DNA of 64,000 bases, taken from positions 1 through 64,000 of the forward strand of contig CAMRHE010000457.1 of assembly GCA_947044405.1 (NCBI GenBank), read 5' to 3'. The DNA is from Leptodactylus fallax. Taxonomy: Eukaryota; Chordata; Amphibia; Anura; Leptodactylidae. The first letter of the stretch is position 1, and every line of letters starts with the position of its first letter. The notes under the pieces are model-generated. The model made no database searches. It was not told the origin of the DNA and worked only from the letters and a program-made list of their open reading frames with translations. Made by a program: the position numbers and the translations under genes. Below, piece by piece: positions 44,099 through 56,798 of this stretch.

Positions 44099-45608
44099 AT
44101 ATCCGGGTCTGAACGTATCAGGTGTGGTTTGGAAAGTACAGTATAGGGTGCTTGGGGGAAATATGGAGTTGAGCTATCTGTTTCTGGTCCTCTATTACAA
44201 GGCACACAACTGTTGGGTAGGCCTCTGGCTGAAGGTGCTTGGCTGACAGACAGAGACAGGTATGGTCACTTACAGGCCATCCTATCACGTGACTGGGGTG
44301 TGGTTTTTAGGGGTCAACTCACACCATTCACACAGGCTGCAAATTGAGCATAAATTGCACCCCAACTCAGTCCACACACCCCATATACACTCTGCTGGAA
44401 CCCCTTACTGGATTCAGAATCGGGAGCAATAGGAATCCCAGACACACAATACTGCATCCAGCAGTCAGATGCAAAAACACACTTCAAAAAGATAATGGGT
44501 TCATAGAGCAAACGCAACGTATCCTTAAATTTAACAATTTAATACCTAAAGGGTTCAGTGCTCTATATCTAAGAAGAAAAGGCAAGTAAAAGAGGACAAA
44601 CAAGCAAACAGCTCTAAACAGAACAGGAGAAAAACAGAAAAAAATCTGCTACTTAGAGTTCTTTGTTTCCAGGAAGCTTGGAGGAGAGATATGGCCGACA
44701 TCCAGCTTTGTCAGCTGACTTCCAGAGATGTGACATGTGTTGCTGGAATTTTCAATCTCTTCTGGCTTGTGCTGAGCCACACCTCTGACAAGGATACTCT
44801 CTCTCTCATTCCCTGAGGTGGTGGATGAACAACTCATCTTCATCTGCAAAAGATGAATGTTCTATCTTGGCCTTGGAGAGCTGTGTCTCTGAGGTTTACT
44901 CTGGTCACGACTTCTCCCCTCCCTCTGCATCCCTGACCAGTTTGGTTAACTACAACTAGTCATAAAGCAATAACATCCTTTTCCTTGGACATCTGTTTTT
45001 GGGCTGCAGGAAGTTAATGGTCTTAACGCTGACCACTCTTCTGACCTTGCTTGTATACACTCATAGCAATGTAGTATACTAATAACACATGCTTAAAGAA
45101 TACATTCACTAAGGAGATATATGTAAGGATATATATATGTATTTAAATAATATGACTAAGTAATATTACATACACAAATGGGCTTCTTTCATCGCAGGTA
45201 TTATCTTTGGTTCATGAGAAGGAGCAGGGAAGTAGTCAGTCTCTTGGGGCATTGAAATGCAGGTTTTGCAGATATTGTACACAGTTGAAATAGTTTTTGC
45301 TTCTTTAATTGTTTCTGCCAACACACTCTAAAATTCGTTTTTGATGAAAATTTAATAGCGAAGTTTAATGTTTTTGAAGATCAAACGCTTTCTTGGGGAT
45401 GGGATTCGAACCTGTGCGGGGAAAGATTCCTTCCTTTAAGATTTCATGCTGCTTTGATTGGATTATGGGTCGGGGTAAGAGCAAAGAGGCAGAGATTAAG
45501 GACATTTTTTTTTTTTTTTTTTTACACCGGTCTGCATTTTCTCACTCCTAAAGTCAACATTATTTTGCTTTCTAGAAGGTCAGATCTCCTGCTACATTTA
45601 AAAGAATA
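44099..45608. repeat. Long spacer of unit 8 with empty ERV site
   Basis: Spacer family member; ATAC empty site at 45076-45079; relic block and poly-T tract near 45505-45523. No gene seen. Confidence 0.75.
45395..45425 (-). pseudogene. Truncated tRNA-Ser relic, unit 9
   Basis: Same remnant as at 147-177. Confidence 0.6.
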
Positions 45609-45690
45609 CGCTGTGAACAGGACTTGAACCTGTGCGGGGAGACCCCATTGGATTTCAAGTCCAACGCCTTAACCACTCGGCCATCACAGC
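45609..45690 (-). tRNA. tRNA-Ser(UGA)
   Basis: Consensus body, anticodon UGA. The nearest T run downstream begins after GTATTC and has four T. Confidence 0.92.
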
Positions 45691-46076
45691 TCCCACACGT
45701 GCTTGGTTTTCTCAAGCGTCTTCTGGAATTTCTAGTTTTAGAGCTGGGGCTTTAATCTAGATTTAGGACTCTAACTTCTGACTGAGCTGTGGGCTAGGAC
45801 TTTTTGAACAACCGGTTGCCTTACGGACAGAGAAGTGTCTGAGTTGAGTTTCCTGAGAGGGAAGCTAGAAATGTATAATGCTCTACAACACATAGAGTTT
45901 CATTCTTTTAAAATAGTGGACCGTTTGAATTGGATTCTGGGACAGGGCAGAACCAAATTTTCAAAGTAGTTGTAGGGATTTTCTTTTTTGTTTCTGTTTT
46001 CCACTTTTGCATTTTTCTTAAAGTTCACTAAAGAGTTTTCTGGAGGTTGGAATCTCTTTATCCGTACAAAAGACTT

Positions 46077-46158
46077 CGCTGTGAACAGGATTTGAACCTG
46101 TGCAGGGAGACCCCATTGGATTTCAAGTCCAACGCCTTAACCACTCGGCCATCACAGC
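46077..46158 (-). tRNA. tRNA-Ser(UGA)
   Basis: Consensus body, variable arm with one C-to-T end change; perfect upstream inverted repeat as at 32828-32846. Confidence 0.94.
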
Positions 46159-46545
46159 TCCCACACACGCTTGTTTTTATCAAGCGTCTTCTGGAATTTC
46201 TAGTTTTAGAGCTGGGGCTTTAATCTAGATTTAGGACTCTAACCTCTGACTGAGCTGTGGGCTAGGACTTTTTGAACAACCGGTTGCCTTACGGACAGAA
46301 AAGTGTCTGAGCTGAGGTTCCTGAGAGGGAAGTTGGAAATGTCTAATGCTCTACAACACATAGAGTTTCATTCTTTTCAGATATTGTACAGTTCGAATTA
46401 GATTATGGGACAGAGCAGAACCAAATTTTCAAAGATGTTGTAGGGATTTCCTTTTTTTGTTACTGTTTTCCATTTTTGCATTTTTCTTAAAGTTCACGAA
46501 AGAGTTTTCTGGAGGTTGGGATCTCTTTATCCGTACAAAATACTT

Positions 46546-46627
46546 CGCTGTGAACAGGATTTGAACCTGTGCGGGGAGACCCCATTGGATTTCAAGTCCA
46601 ACGCCTTAACCACTCGGCCATCACAGC
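46546..46627 (-). tRNA. tRNA-Ser(UGA)
   Basis: Consensus body; TTTT terminator within GTATTTTG. Confidence 0.95.
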
Positions 46628-47012
46628 TCCCACACACGCTTGTTTTTATCATGCGTCTTCTGGAATTTCTAGTTTTAGAGGTGGGGCTTTAATCTAGATT
46701 TAGGACTCTAACCTCTGACTGAGCTGTGGGCTAGGACTTTTTGAACAACCGGTTGCCTTACGGACAGAAAAGTGTCTGAGCTGAGGTTCCTGAGAGGGAA
46801 GTTGGCAATGTCTAATGCTCTACAACACATAGTTTCATTCTTTTCAGATATTGTACTGTTTGAATTAGATTATGGGACAAGGGCAGAACCAAATTTTCAA
46901 AGATGTTGTAGGGATTTCCTTTTTTGTTACTGTTTTCCATTTTTGCATTTTTCTTAAAGTTCAGTAAAGAGTTTTCTGGAGGTTGGGATCTCTTTATCCG
47001 TACAAAAGACTT

Positions 47013-47094
47013 CGCTGTGAACAGGATTTGAACTTGTGCAGGGAGACTCCATTGGATTTTGAGTCCAACGCCTTAACCACTCTGCCATCACAGC
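47013..47094 (-). tRNA. Second tRNA-Ser body with CAA anticodon, degraded
   Basis: Anticodon loop CTCAAAA gives CAA, as at 38049-38130. Here the first B-box base is changed (AGTTCAAATCC), the T-stem loses a pair and the D-arm and variable arm carry further changes. More likely a pseudogene than the other CAA copy. Confidence 0.75.
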
Positions 47095-47473
47095 TACCAC
47101 TTTCACTGTGTTTCTCTAAAACATCTTCTGGGATTTCTTGGTTAGAGCTTTAATCTAGACTTAGAATTCTTTTTGTTGACTGAGCTGCGGTCTAGGGCTC
47201 TTTGAACAACGGTTTGCCTTACGGACATAGACGAGTCTGATTTGAGGTTCCCGAGAGTTAAGTTGGAAATGCCTAATCCTCTACAACACATAGAGTGTCA
47301 TTGTTTTAAGAATGTATTCTGTTTGGATTGGATTATGAGATATTGTAAGACCAAAGTGCTGCTGATGAAGGGCTTTCCTTTTTTGTGACTGTTTTTCTTG
47401 CATTTTTCTTAAAAATAAAGTTCACTTTACAGTTTTCTGAAAGGTGGGATCTCTTTATCTTTACAAAAGACTC

Positions 47474-47555
47474 CACTGTGAACAGGATTTTAACCTGTGC
47501 GGGAAAACCCCATTGGAATTCGAGTCCAACGCCTTAACCACTCGGCCATCACAGC
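47474..47555 (-). pseudogene. tRNA-Ser(CGA) with broken B-box and internal TTTT
   Basis: The B-box is GGTTAAAATCC (C lost). The variable arm has TTTT (plus-strand AAAA at 47504-47507), and loop position 38 is changed. Last gene of unit 9. Very likely silent. Confidence 0.85.
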
Positions 47556-48532
47556 ATATCCAGGTCTGAATGTGTCAGGTGTGGTTTGGAAAGTACAGTA
47601 TAGGGTGCTTGGGGGAAATATGGAGTTGAGCTATCTGTTTCTGGTCCTCTATTACAAGGCAAACAACTGTTGGGTAGGCCTCTGGCTGAAGGTGCTTGGC
47701 TGACAGACAGAGACAGGTATGGTCACTTACAGGCCATCCTATCACGTGACTGGGGTGTGGTTTTCAGGTGTAAACTCACACCATTCACACAGGCTGCAAA
47801 TTGAGCATAAATTGCACCTCAACTCAGTCCACACACCCCATATACACTCTGCTGGAACCCCTTACTGGATTCAGAATCGGGAGCAATAGGAATCCCAGAC
47901 ACACAATACTGCATCCAGCAGTCAGATGCAAAAACACACTTCAAAAAGGTAATGGGTTCATAGAGCAAACGCAATGTATCCTTAAATTTAACAATTTAAT
48001 ACCTAAAGGGTTCAGTGCTCTATATCTAAAAAGAAAAGGCAAGTAAATGAGGACAAACAAGCAAACAGCTCTAAACAGAACAGGAGAAAAACAGAAAAAA
48101 ATCTGATACTTAGAGTTCTTTGTTTCCAGGAAGCTTGGAGGAGAAATATGGCCGACATCCAGCTTTGTCAGCTGACTTCCAGAGATGTGACATGTGTTGC
48201 TGGAATTTTCAATCTCTTCTGGCTTGTGCTGAGCCACACCTCTGACAAGGATACCCTCTCTCTCACTCCCTGAGGTGGTGGATGAACAACTCATCTTCAT
48301 CTGCAAAAGATGAATGTTCTATCTTGGCCTTGGAGAGCTGTGTCTCTGAGGTTTACTCTGGTCACGACTTCTCCCCTCCCTCTGCATCCCTGACCAGTTT
48401 GGTTAACTACAACTAGTCATAAAGCAATAACATCCTTTTCCTTGGACATCTGTTTTTGGGCTGCAGGAAGTTAATGGTCTTAACGCTGACCACTCTTCTG
48501 ACCTTGCTTGTATACACTCATCGCAATGTAGT
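47556..48532. repeat. Long spacer of unit 9, left of ERV copy 3
   Basis: Spacer family member with the TCATCGCAATG variant linked to ERV-bearing units. No gene seen. Confidence 0.75.
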
Positions 48533-48536
48533 ATAC

Positions 48537-48991
48537 TGTAAGGGTTAAAACATAATTTGTATTATATTCTATAACGCAGTATACAGAAGACACAGGGTGA
48601 AATGTTCTCCATGCAGACTAAATAGTTTAGAGATAGAATATAGTCTCAGGGTCTGGGAAGAATATCAACAGTTCTGCTGTTCTCAGAGATGTACCATTCT
48701 CAGGAAAGATAAGGAGAACATTTAGACTAGGTGAAAAGGAAACATCTGGGGTGATGGGAAACTGAACAACTTTGTCTGGTAACGGAACTGGAAAACCCAT
48801 ATATGTACATTGGTGACATGACTGTTGTGTAACCAACTTGCCTTTAAAACTTATATGAACTATACAATAAACGAAATCATTCTTACTAGACTCCTGGGTG
48901 TGTCTGTAGTTTGCTTTCCCGAGCTCGTACCTGTTCTATATTTAATTAGGATTACGGTGACATCCATCCTGGGGGAACTTAACCCCTGACA
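48537..48991 (+). repeat. ERV copy 3, 5' LTR
   Basis: 455 bp; shares GTGTAACCAACTTG and CTTATATG variants with the 5' LTR of copy 1. Confidence 0.9.
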
Positions 48992-48996
48992 GAAAT

Positions 48997-49014
48997 TGGC
49001 GCCCAACGTGGGGC
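48997..49014 (+). promoter_or_regulatory. Primer-binding site, tRNA-Lys(CUU), copy 3
   Basis: Exact 18-base match, as in copy 1. Confidence 0.9.
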
Positions 49015-49781
49015 TCGAGATCGTCTGATGTGCAGCCGATAGAGTGCCGACCCACTCACCGATCGCCTTGAGGACGGGACCAGAGGACCTCAGATAGATA
49101 AAAACAGTACTGTGAGGTAAGACCTTATCTTGCCAATTAGTATATCTGAGGTTCCTGTGCGTCTATTCTCTGTATCGATGAGTGAGGTAAGCTCCTGCAT
49201 GTTTATATGACATCTCGATGCCAATTAAATAGTACGGAAGAACCTAAAAGGGACATGTCACCTGTAAATGATGTGGAAATTGTTTTCTTTGCTTTTTGTC
49301 TTACCTGTCTACTGATGTTTGCATGTTACCTGTGTTATAAGATACATGAGGCTGCAAAGAATGGGGAAAAGTTCTCTGTTCTTAACCCCTAGAGTCTAGA
49401 GTTGCGAACAAGGTTCGGAACTGAGAAGCACTGAGTGATTGAAAAGTCCTTGTTTTGGAACACTAGCCTCCAGCCGTGCCTGGACGGTCAAGGTCGAATG
49501 GGACCTGAGTAGTAGCACGAAGGACTTAGTAGAATCCGTGCGAAGAAGTGCGTGCAGTGATTTGGGAGTGTTTTGGTAAGGGGACACAGGCAGAAAGTTG
49601 AGCCTGTGGAAGCCATTAGGCATTGCCCTGAGCACTACTCCTGAGCTTGCACAAGTAGTTCATAGAAGACAGAAGAGTCTGTCTGGGAGTTCTCACTAAG
49701 TAGTCATAAGTGACCCTCTATTGTCTCAAAGGTTGCCCTAGAGGAGTGAGAAGCTCACTGGCTGATTAGCTACCAGCCAAG
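49015..49781 (+). other. ERV copy 3 leader region
   Basis: Same as 6750-7516, with the small leader frame. Confidence 0.6.
49207..49392 (+). CDS. 61-codon leader ORF, copy 3
   Basis: As at 6942-7127, with two substitutions (S-to-T near residue 9, H-to-D near residue 16). Hydrophobic segment unchanged. Confidence 0.35.
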   Translation: MTSRCQLNSTEEPKRDMSPVNDVEIVFFAFCLTCLLMFACYLCYKIHEAAKNGEKFSVLNP

Positions 49782-50021
49782 ATGGGGATGGGACCCTCTA
49801 AGATATGGTACACCCCATGTGAACTAATAGAAATAGGGGAAGGGAAAGAAGTAGCTGCACAGGTAAAGAAAATTCTGAAAAAGGCAGGAATACACCAGAC
49901 TGGGTTAGTAGACAGTAGATTTTGGGATCAGTGGAGATTAGACCATGCAGGATTGATTCAAGATAATAAGTTGCAAAGAGGCATATATGCCCTGATAGAA
50001 GGAAGCAATAGAATAGGATAA
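49782..50021 (+). pseudogene. Truncated gag (matrix start), copy 3
   Basis: 79 codons, uninterrupted, ending at the same stop as copy 2. Confidence 0.7.
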
Positions 50022-50233
50022 GGGGTGATAGTTCAGGAAATAATGAATCACCCCCACCTCACTCCGAGAATCAGGCTTGAAGGGAGACATCACCCTTCTC
50101 AGTATTATTGTTTAATATAACCCATCTTATCTCCCAGTTCTGTATGAAATATTACTTACTTTAACAAAATACTCAGAGAATCTGATATAGTGCAAAGAGA
50201 AAAACTGTCCACCATCGGTATGATGTTTATTGG

Positions 50234-50277
<44 letters not shown>

Positions 50278-51001
50278 AACCTGTATTTGTAATATTCATT
50301 CTGTTCATATCAATGCCAGGATTCAACTTTTATGCTTTTTGTAAAATTAAATCCGCTTTCAGGAAATGTCCCCTAAAAAGAAGAAACTAGGATATTGTGA
50401 TGTTCCACAGGGGTTCAACTTTTGGTTGGAATCCAGTGAAGAAAATTCTAAAGTCTGTGGGGTTTGGGAAATATTTGAAAATTGTACAAAAATAGTAATA
50501 TGTAAGTTTGGTGTCAGTATTAACTGCTATCTGCTTGAATTGTATTCCTGTATTCTGTTGTAGCGCTCTGCAGATGTTCTGCAGGGAATAACCAAAACAT
50601 TAATTGACTGCCAAGTAGCTCCAAGGACGTTGTATCTGATGTGATGGGCACGCAGAAAATCACAAGCTGAAGATGATACTGTGTTACCCAGTAATGTTAC
50701 ATGTCAATTATTACAAAGTGAAACTTGGCTTTGGGTCTCCGGGGTCCGCAGCCTGTGTATGATGACTATTTATGCCCAAAGGGAAAATATTTTGATAAAA
50801 GTGTTAGCCTAAGGTTAAATGGAAAAGTAAGGTACAATGACAATATATATGTGTATAATATTGTGTAATATATATGTGTAAAATATTCAAGAAAATACTC
50901 AAGCATATGAAATTATGTCTTGTACTATGTTATGTGAATTTATTGTCTTGCCTGTTATCACCTGAAGTAAGGTATCTGCTAAAAGAGAGAAAGGTGAATC
51001 A
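50022..51001 (+). other. ERV copy 3, degenerate gag interior
   Basis: No long frame; (TA)n tract at about 50235-50275. Confidence 0.55.
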
Positions 51002-51382
51002 GTGGAAGCTTATTATGGAAGACTTCTCACTAAAACGGTGGATGCTTTAGATCAAACTGATCCTGTAGAAACCTCATTTCAGGGTAGCAGGATACTCACT
51101 AAGTATTTAGTCTCCGACACATCAGATAGCATTCTTGGTACAGATGTGATGGGAGTATTAGGTTGTAACATCATGTTGCATCCATCAGGAGAAGCATATG
51201 TAAAAGTCACACATACTAACCATGAGATTTTGTGTTTGTTATCTGCTGAGTTAAGTACACCAAGTTGTATTTTTGTCCTTACTGAAGAAGAAAATGTACT
51301 GTTATCCCAAGTGCCAACAGCATTATGGGCAACTGGGAAAACAGATTTAGGTAAATTGGATGTACCCCCCCTGTTATGGTGA
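51002..51382 (+). pseudogene. Capsid/protease junction ORF, copy 3
   Basis: Same peptide as copy 1 (10380-10760), with the C7 frameshift at its end. Confidence 0.65.
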
Positions 51383-52486
51383 CCCTGACACCTGGAGTCC
51401 AGCCACCTAGGATTAAACAATATCCTCTGACTCATGCCCAAGAAGATGCCATAGCAGTAACAATAGTGGAATTAGTGAAAGCAGAGGAATGTACTTCTGT
51501 AGCTAACACTCCTCTTTCCCCAGTTAAAAAGAAGAGCAAAAAGGGAGAACCAGACACGTACCGTATGGTTCATGATCTCAGGGAATTGAACAAAGTGACA
51601 TTACTTGAAACACCTGTAGTGCCCAATCCACATACCCTGTTATCAGCTGTCCCTACTGGAACCACTTATTACAGCGCTATAGATCTTTGCAATGTTTTTT
51701 TTTCTCTTTTTTTTTTCCGTACCTTTGCACCCCGATTGCCAGTATTTGTTTGCATTCACATTTAGGGGAAAACAGTACACCTGGACAGTACTACCACAAG
51801 GGGCGCAAAACAGTCCTAACCAATTTACAAGATGTCTCACACTTATCATGAGTACTTGGTATTTTCCACATGATGATGTCATTTTGTTACAATATGTTGA
51901 TGACCTTCTTTATGCTTCAGACAAACCAAGCTGTGAAGCAGCGACCATCAGCCTGTTGTGTTTCCTCTGCCAGAATGGCTGCAAGGCCAGCAAGGATAAG
52001 TTGCAATTTTGCAAACAACAAGTGGAATTTCTAGGACACTGTCTCGGCCAAGGTACCAAGCACCTGTCAGATGAGAGGACTAAGGTGGTGAGAGACCTGC
52101 AGGTGCCAACCTCTCATGCAAAGCTACGTACCTTCTTGGGATTGGTATCCTACTGTAGGCCATGGATCAGATCTGCATCTCTGACCATGCAACCTCTGTA
52201 TGATTGCCTTTCCTCAAAACCATTCAACCTCACGTCTGAGGCCTTGGATGCGTTTTACCAGCTGAAGTTGCAGATAGTCAGTGCTCCGGCCCTAGGCCTA
52301 CCTGACTATCAGAAACCTTTTCAGCTCTACATGACTGAGATGATGGGACATGCAACTGCAGTTCTCACACAACAACACAGGGATAAGAAATGCCCGGTAG
52401 CCTATTACAGCTCACGGTTAGACGCTGTAAGTCAGGGGGACACCCTCCTGTGTGCGGGTTGTCCTCTCGGTACAAGCATTGCTTGA
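51376..52486 (+). pseudogene. ERV reverse transcriptase, broken (copy 3)
   Basis: Open through motif A (AIDLC) to 51765, then shifted at the poly-T pair (T9 and T10). The second frame carries LPQGAQNSP and YVDDLLYA. This copy lacks the 1-bp loss of copy 1. Confidence 0.87.
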
Positions 52487-53501
52487 TAAGAGCTCAGACA
52501 TTGTCCTAGATCATTTATTGGTTGTGTGTACACCTCATGACATCCATGCTATCCTCACACAAGTAGACAGACGTCACCTTTCTTTGGCACGGCAGAGCAA
52601 ACTGGAATTTGCTCTGCAGTCCTCCTCAAACATCTCTTTTCAACGCTGTTTAACTTTGAATCCTGCAACTCTTCTTCCTGTAGGAGTTCATGATTCAGAA
52701 GGGGGAGTGGAAGATGAGTTATTTTTAAACTCTCTCTCTGAAGAAGAACTGTTTGACAGCCAGCATGAGCATGATTGCGTGGCTCTTATGTCACAGGAAA
52801 CAGTGGGATTTGACCATGTCACAGATGTGCCATTACAAAATCCTGATTATGAGATGTTTGTGGACGGCTCAAGGTATCTGACAGATGAAGGCAAATTTGT
52901 TACAGGGTATGCTGTAGTCACTGAACATGACATCATAGTCCAAGAGGCTCTTCCACCACACATGTCAGCCCAAGAAGCTGAGCTTAAAGCCCTTATGGAG
53001 GCTTGTAAGGTAGCCAAAGGTAGAACAGCCAACATATACACTGACTCCAGGTATGCTTTTGGCATTGCACATGATTATGGTCCGATATGGAGGGCAAGGA
53101 ACTTCCTAACGGCCCAGGGCAAGCCAATTAAAGATGGAGATGTGGTAAGTCGACTGATGGAGGCCATACTGCTCCCAAAGCAGCTGGCAATTGTGAAAGT
53201 CAGAGCTCACGCAAAAGGAAGGGACCCTGAAAGCCGTGGAAATGAGAGAGCTGACATAGCAGCCAAGGCTGCAGCACTACTGGCCAGAAGGGGTCCCAAC
53301 CAGGTGAGCAAAATGGACATTGACCTAGCAGACCCAGTAGGGCTGTACTCAAAGGTCACCAGTGTGGAAACTGAAAGATGGAAGAAAGCAGGTGCTACAG
53401 AAGGTGATGGTATGTGGAAAATGGGGGATCGATTATGTCTGCCCGCAGCAGTCTACCCCCAGATGGCTGGCTTGGCCCACGGTAAGGTGCATGCCTCTTG
53501 A
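52452..53501 (+). pseudogene. ERV RT connection and RNase H (copy 3)
   Basis: Identical layout to 11828-12877, ending at the shared UGA. Confidence 0.9.
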
Positions 53502-53507
53502 AATGCC

Positions 53508-54398
53508 ATGGAGTCAGTAGTGGGTAAATTATGGTTTGCCCCAGGTTTTGGAAGAGCTGCTAGTAACCACGTAAAAGCATGTCACATATGTGCTCTACAC
53601 AACCCAGGACAGGTAGTTAAAACACTCACCAAGTGTACACCAAAATCCCTGTACCCATTTCAGAGGATACAGATAGATTACATACAGTTGCCTAAGTCTG
53701 CAACATACGAGTATGTATTGATCTGTGTGGATTTGTTTTCAGGATGGCCTGAGGCCTACCCTGTGAGCAAAGCAACCGCACAAGCAACTGCCAAGAAATT
53801 GATGTCTGAACTTGTGTGTAGGTTTGGAGTGCCCGAGGTGATTGAGTCTGACAGAGGTACGCATTTCACAGGTGAGATAATGAAAGAAATAATGTCTGCA
53901 CTAGGGATTGAGCAAGCTTTTCACACACCCTACCATCCTCAGAGTTCAGGCAAGGTGGAGAGGCTGAATGGTACACTTAAGTGGAAGATTCAGAAAGCCA
54001 TGGCAGAGACAGGAAAGCCTTGGCCTGAATGCCTGTCTTTAGCCTTATATTCAGTAAGAACTACTCCTAACAGGAGGACAGGGTTGTCACCATTTGAAAT
54101 ATTGTTTGGAAGTGCACCTAAAACAGGATTGTACTTCCCTCAGACATTACAGCTTAACTATGACAGTATTGCCAGCTATGTACAAAATTTGTGTCAAAAA
54201 CTGAAAGAAACACATAAACAAGTGTTCTCTTCTATTCCAGACCCTTCTGATTTTTCAGGAACGCATAGCTTGCAGCCTGGTGATTGGGTAGTCGCGAAAA
54301 GACACTCCAGGAAATCTCTTGAACCCAGATATGATGGCCCCTTCCAGATATTGCTGACAACTGCCACCTCAGTAAAGTTGGAGGGAAAATCTACCTGA
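53508..54398 (+). pseudogene. ERV integrase (copy 3)
   Basis: 296 codons with all three catalytic acidic residues; no env follows. Confidence 0.9.
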
Positions 54399-54568
54399 AT
54401 ACACGCTTCACATTGCAAGAAAGTTGAAGCGCTGAGAAGGAAATGGAATACAGTTAACCAATATATAAGATAGGACGTTATTTTTAACCTCTTCAATGGA
54501 GAATCCATCAAAGATGACACACAAACAGTGTGAAGGTATTCATTGAACGTGATTAAAAATAAATTCCT

Positions 54569-54580
54569 AAAATGGGGGAA
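54569..54580 (+). promoter_or_regulatory. Polypurine tract, copy 3
   Basis: AAAATGGGGGAA before the 3' LTR. Confidence 0.8.
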
Positions 54581-54581
54581 T

Positions 54582-55036
54582 TGTAAGGGTTAAAACATAA
54601 TTTGTATTATATTCTATAACGCAGTATACAGAAGACACAGGGTGAAATGTTCTCCATGCAGACTAAATAGTTTAGAGATAGAATATAGTCTCAGGGTCTG
54701 GGAAGAATATCAACAGTTCTGCTGTTCTCAGAGATGTACCATTCTCAGGAAAGATAAGGAGAACATTTAGACTAGGTGAAAAGGAAACATCTGGGGTGAT
54801 GGGAAACTGAACAACTTTGTCTGGTAACGGAACTGGAAAACCCATATATGTACATTGGTCACATGACTGTTGTGTAAACAACTTGCCTTTAAAACTTGTA
54901 TGAACTATACAATAAACGAAATCATTCTTACTAGACTCCTGGGCGTGTCTGTAGTTTGCTTTCCCGAGCTCGTACCTGTTCCATATTTAATTAGGATTAC
55001 GGTGACATCCATCCCGGGGGAACTTAACCCCCGACA
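54582..55036 (+). repeat. ERV copy 3, 3' LTR
   Basis: 455 bp, ends CCCCCGACA before ATAC. Confidence 0.9.
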
Positions 55037-55040
55037 ATAC

Positions 55041-55565
55041 TAATAACACATGCTTAAAGAATACATTCACTAAGGAGATATATGTAAGGATATATATATG
55101 TATTTAAATAATATGACTAAATAATAGTACATACACAAATGGGCTTCTTTCATCGCAGGTATTATCTTTGGTTCATGAGAAGGAGCAGGGAAGTAGTCAG
55201 TCTCTTGGGGCATTGAAATGCAGATTTTGCAGATATTGCTCACAGTTGAAATAGTTTTTGCTTCTTTAATTGTTTCTGCCAACACACTCTAAAATTCGTT
55301 TTTGATGAACCTTTAATAGCGAGGTTTAATGTTTTTGAAGATCAAACGCTTTCTTAGGGATGGGATTCGAACCTGTGCGGGGAAAGATTCCTTCCTTTAA
55401 GATTTCATGCTGCTTTGATTGGATTATGGGTCGGGGTAAGAGCAAAGAGGAAAAGATTAAGGACTTTTTTTTTTTTTTTAAAACCGGTCTGCATTTTCTC
55501 ACTCCTAAAGTCAACGTTATTTTGCTTTTTAGAAGGTCAGATCTCCTGCTACATTTGAAAAATTC
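55041..55565. repeat. Spacer remainder at start of unit 10
   Basis: Duplicate of 14417-14943; the poly-T tract near 55465-55479 is two bases shorter. No gene seen. Confidence 0.7.
55356..55386 (-). pseudogene. Truncated tRNA-Ser relic, unit 10
   Basis: Duplicate of the relic at 14732-14762, including its G-to-A change. Confidence 0.6.
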
Positions 55566-55647
55566 CACTGTGAACAGGACTTGAACCTGTGCAGGGAGAC
55601 CCCATTGAATTTCAAGTCCAACGCCTTAACCACTCGGCCATCACAAC
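55566..55647 (-). tRNA. tRNA-Ser(UGA), wobble variant, duplicate
   Basis: Duplicate of 14944-15025, with the same three wobble pairs. Confidence 0.87.
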
Positions 55648-56033
55648 TCCCACACGTGCTTTGTTTTCTCAAGCGTCTTCTGGAATTTCTAGTTTTAGAG
55701 CTGGGGCTTTAATCTAGATTTAGGACTCTAACTTCTGACTGAGCTGTGGGCTAGGACTTTTTGAACAACCGGTTGCCTTACGGACAGAGAAGTGTCTGAG
55801 CTGAGTTTCCTGAGAGGGAAGCTAGAAATGTCTAATGCTCTACAACACATAGAGTTTCATTCTTTTAAGATAGTGTACCGTTTGAATTGGATTCTGGGAC
55901 AGGGCAGAACCAAATTTTCAAAGATGTTGTAGGGATTTCCTTTTTTGTTACTGTTTTCCATTTTTGCATTTTTCTTAAAGTTCACTAAAGAGTTTTCTGG
56001 AGGTTGGGATCTCTTTATCCGTACAAAAGACTT

Positions 56034-56115
56034 CGCTGTGAACAGGATTCGAACCTGTGCGGGGAGACCCCATTGGATTTCAAATCCAACGCCTTAACCA
56101 CTCGGCCATCACAGC
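56034..56115 (-). tRNA. tRNA-Ser(UGA), duplicate
   Basis: Duplicate of 15412-15493, including the consensus B-box. Confidence 0.93.
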
Positions 56116-56499
56116 TCCCACACGCGCTTGTTTTTATCATGCGTCTTCTGGAATTTCTAGTTTTAGAGCTGGGGCTTTAATCTAGATTTAGGACTCTAAC
56201 CTCTGACTGAGCTGTGGGCTAGGACTCTTTGAACAACCGGTTTCCGTATGGACAGAGAAGGGTCTGAGCTGAGGTTCCTGAGAGGGAAGTTGGAAATGTC
56301 TAATGCTCTACAACACATAGTTTCATTCTTTTCAGATATTGTACTGTTTGAATTAGATTATGGGACAGGGCAGAACCAAATTTTCAAAGATGTTGTAGGG
56401 ATTTCCTTTTTTGTTACTGTTTTCCATTTTTGCATTTTTCTTAAAGTTCACTAAAGAGTTTTCTGGAGGTTGGGATCTCTTTATCCGTACAAAAGACTT

Positions 56500-56581
56500 C
56501 GCTGTGAACAGGATTTGAACCTGTGCGGGGAGACCCCATTGGATTTCAAGTCCAACACCTTAACCACTCGGCCATCACAGC
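56500..56581 (-). tRNA. tRNA-Ser(UGA), next to DIRS, duplicate
   Basis: Duplicate of 15878-15959. Confidence 0.92.
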
Positions 56582-56654
56582 TCCCACACACGCCTGTTTT
56601 TATCATGCGTCTTCTGGAATTTCTGGTTTTAGAGCTGGGGCTTTAATCTAGATT

Positions 56655-56798
56655 CCCCTTACGTCCGACAGCAGCACAATCTGGGGTATCTCTGCCCCTG
56701 TGTGTTGTTTAGGACAGTGGAACCTTTAATTAGCACCAAATTTAAGGTGCCCCCTACTAGCCCTATAAGAGGGCACCTGAGACCTCCCTCCACTGTGT
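56655..56798 (+). repeat. DIRS copy 2, left inverted terminal repeat
   Basis: As at 16033-16176. Confidence 0.9.

Larger units (their letters stand above)
48533..55040 (+). mobile_element. Class I endogenous retrovirus, copy 3
   Basis: ATAC flanks at 48533-48536 and 55037-55040. Almost identical to copy 1 apart from the missing Tc1, so it marks the left part of the 40.6-kb duplication. Confidence 0.9.
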
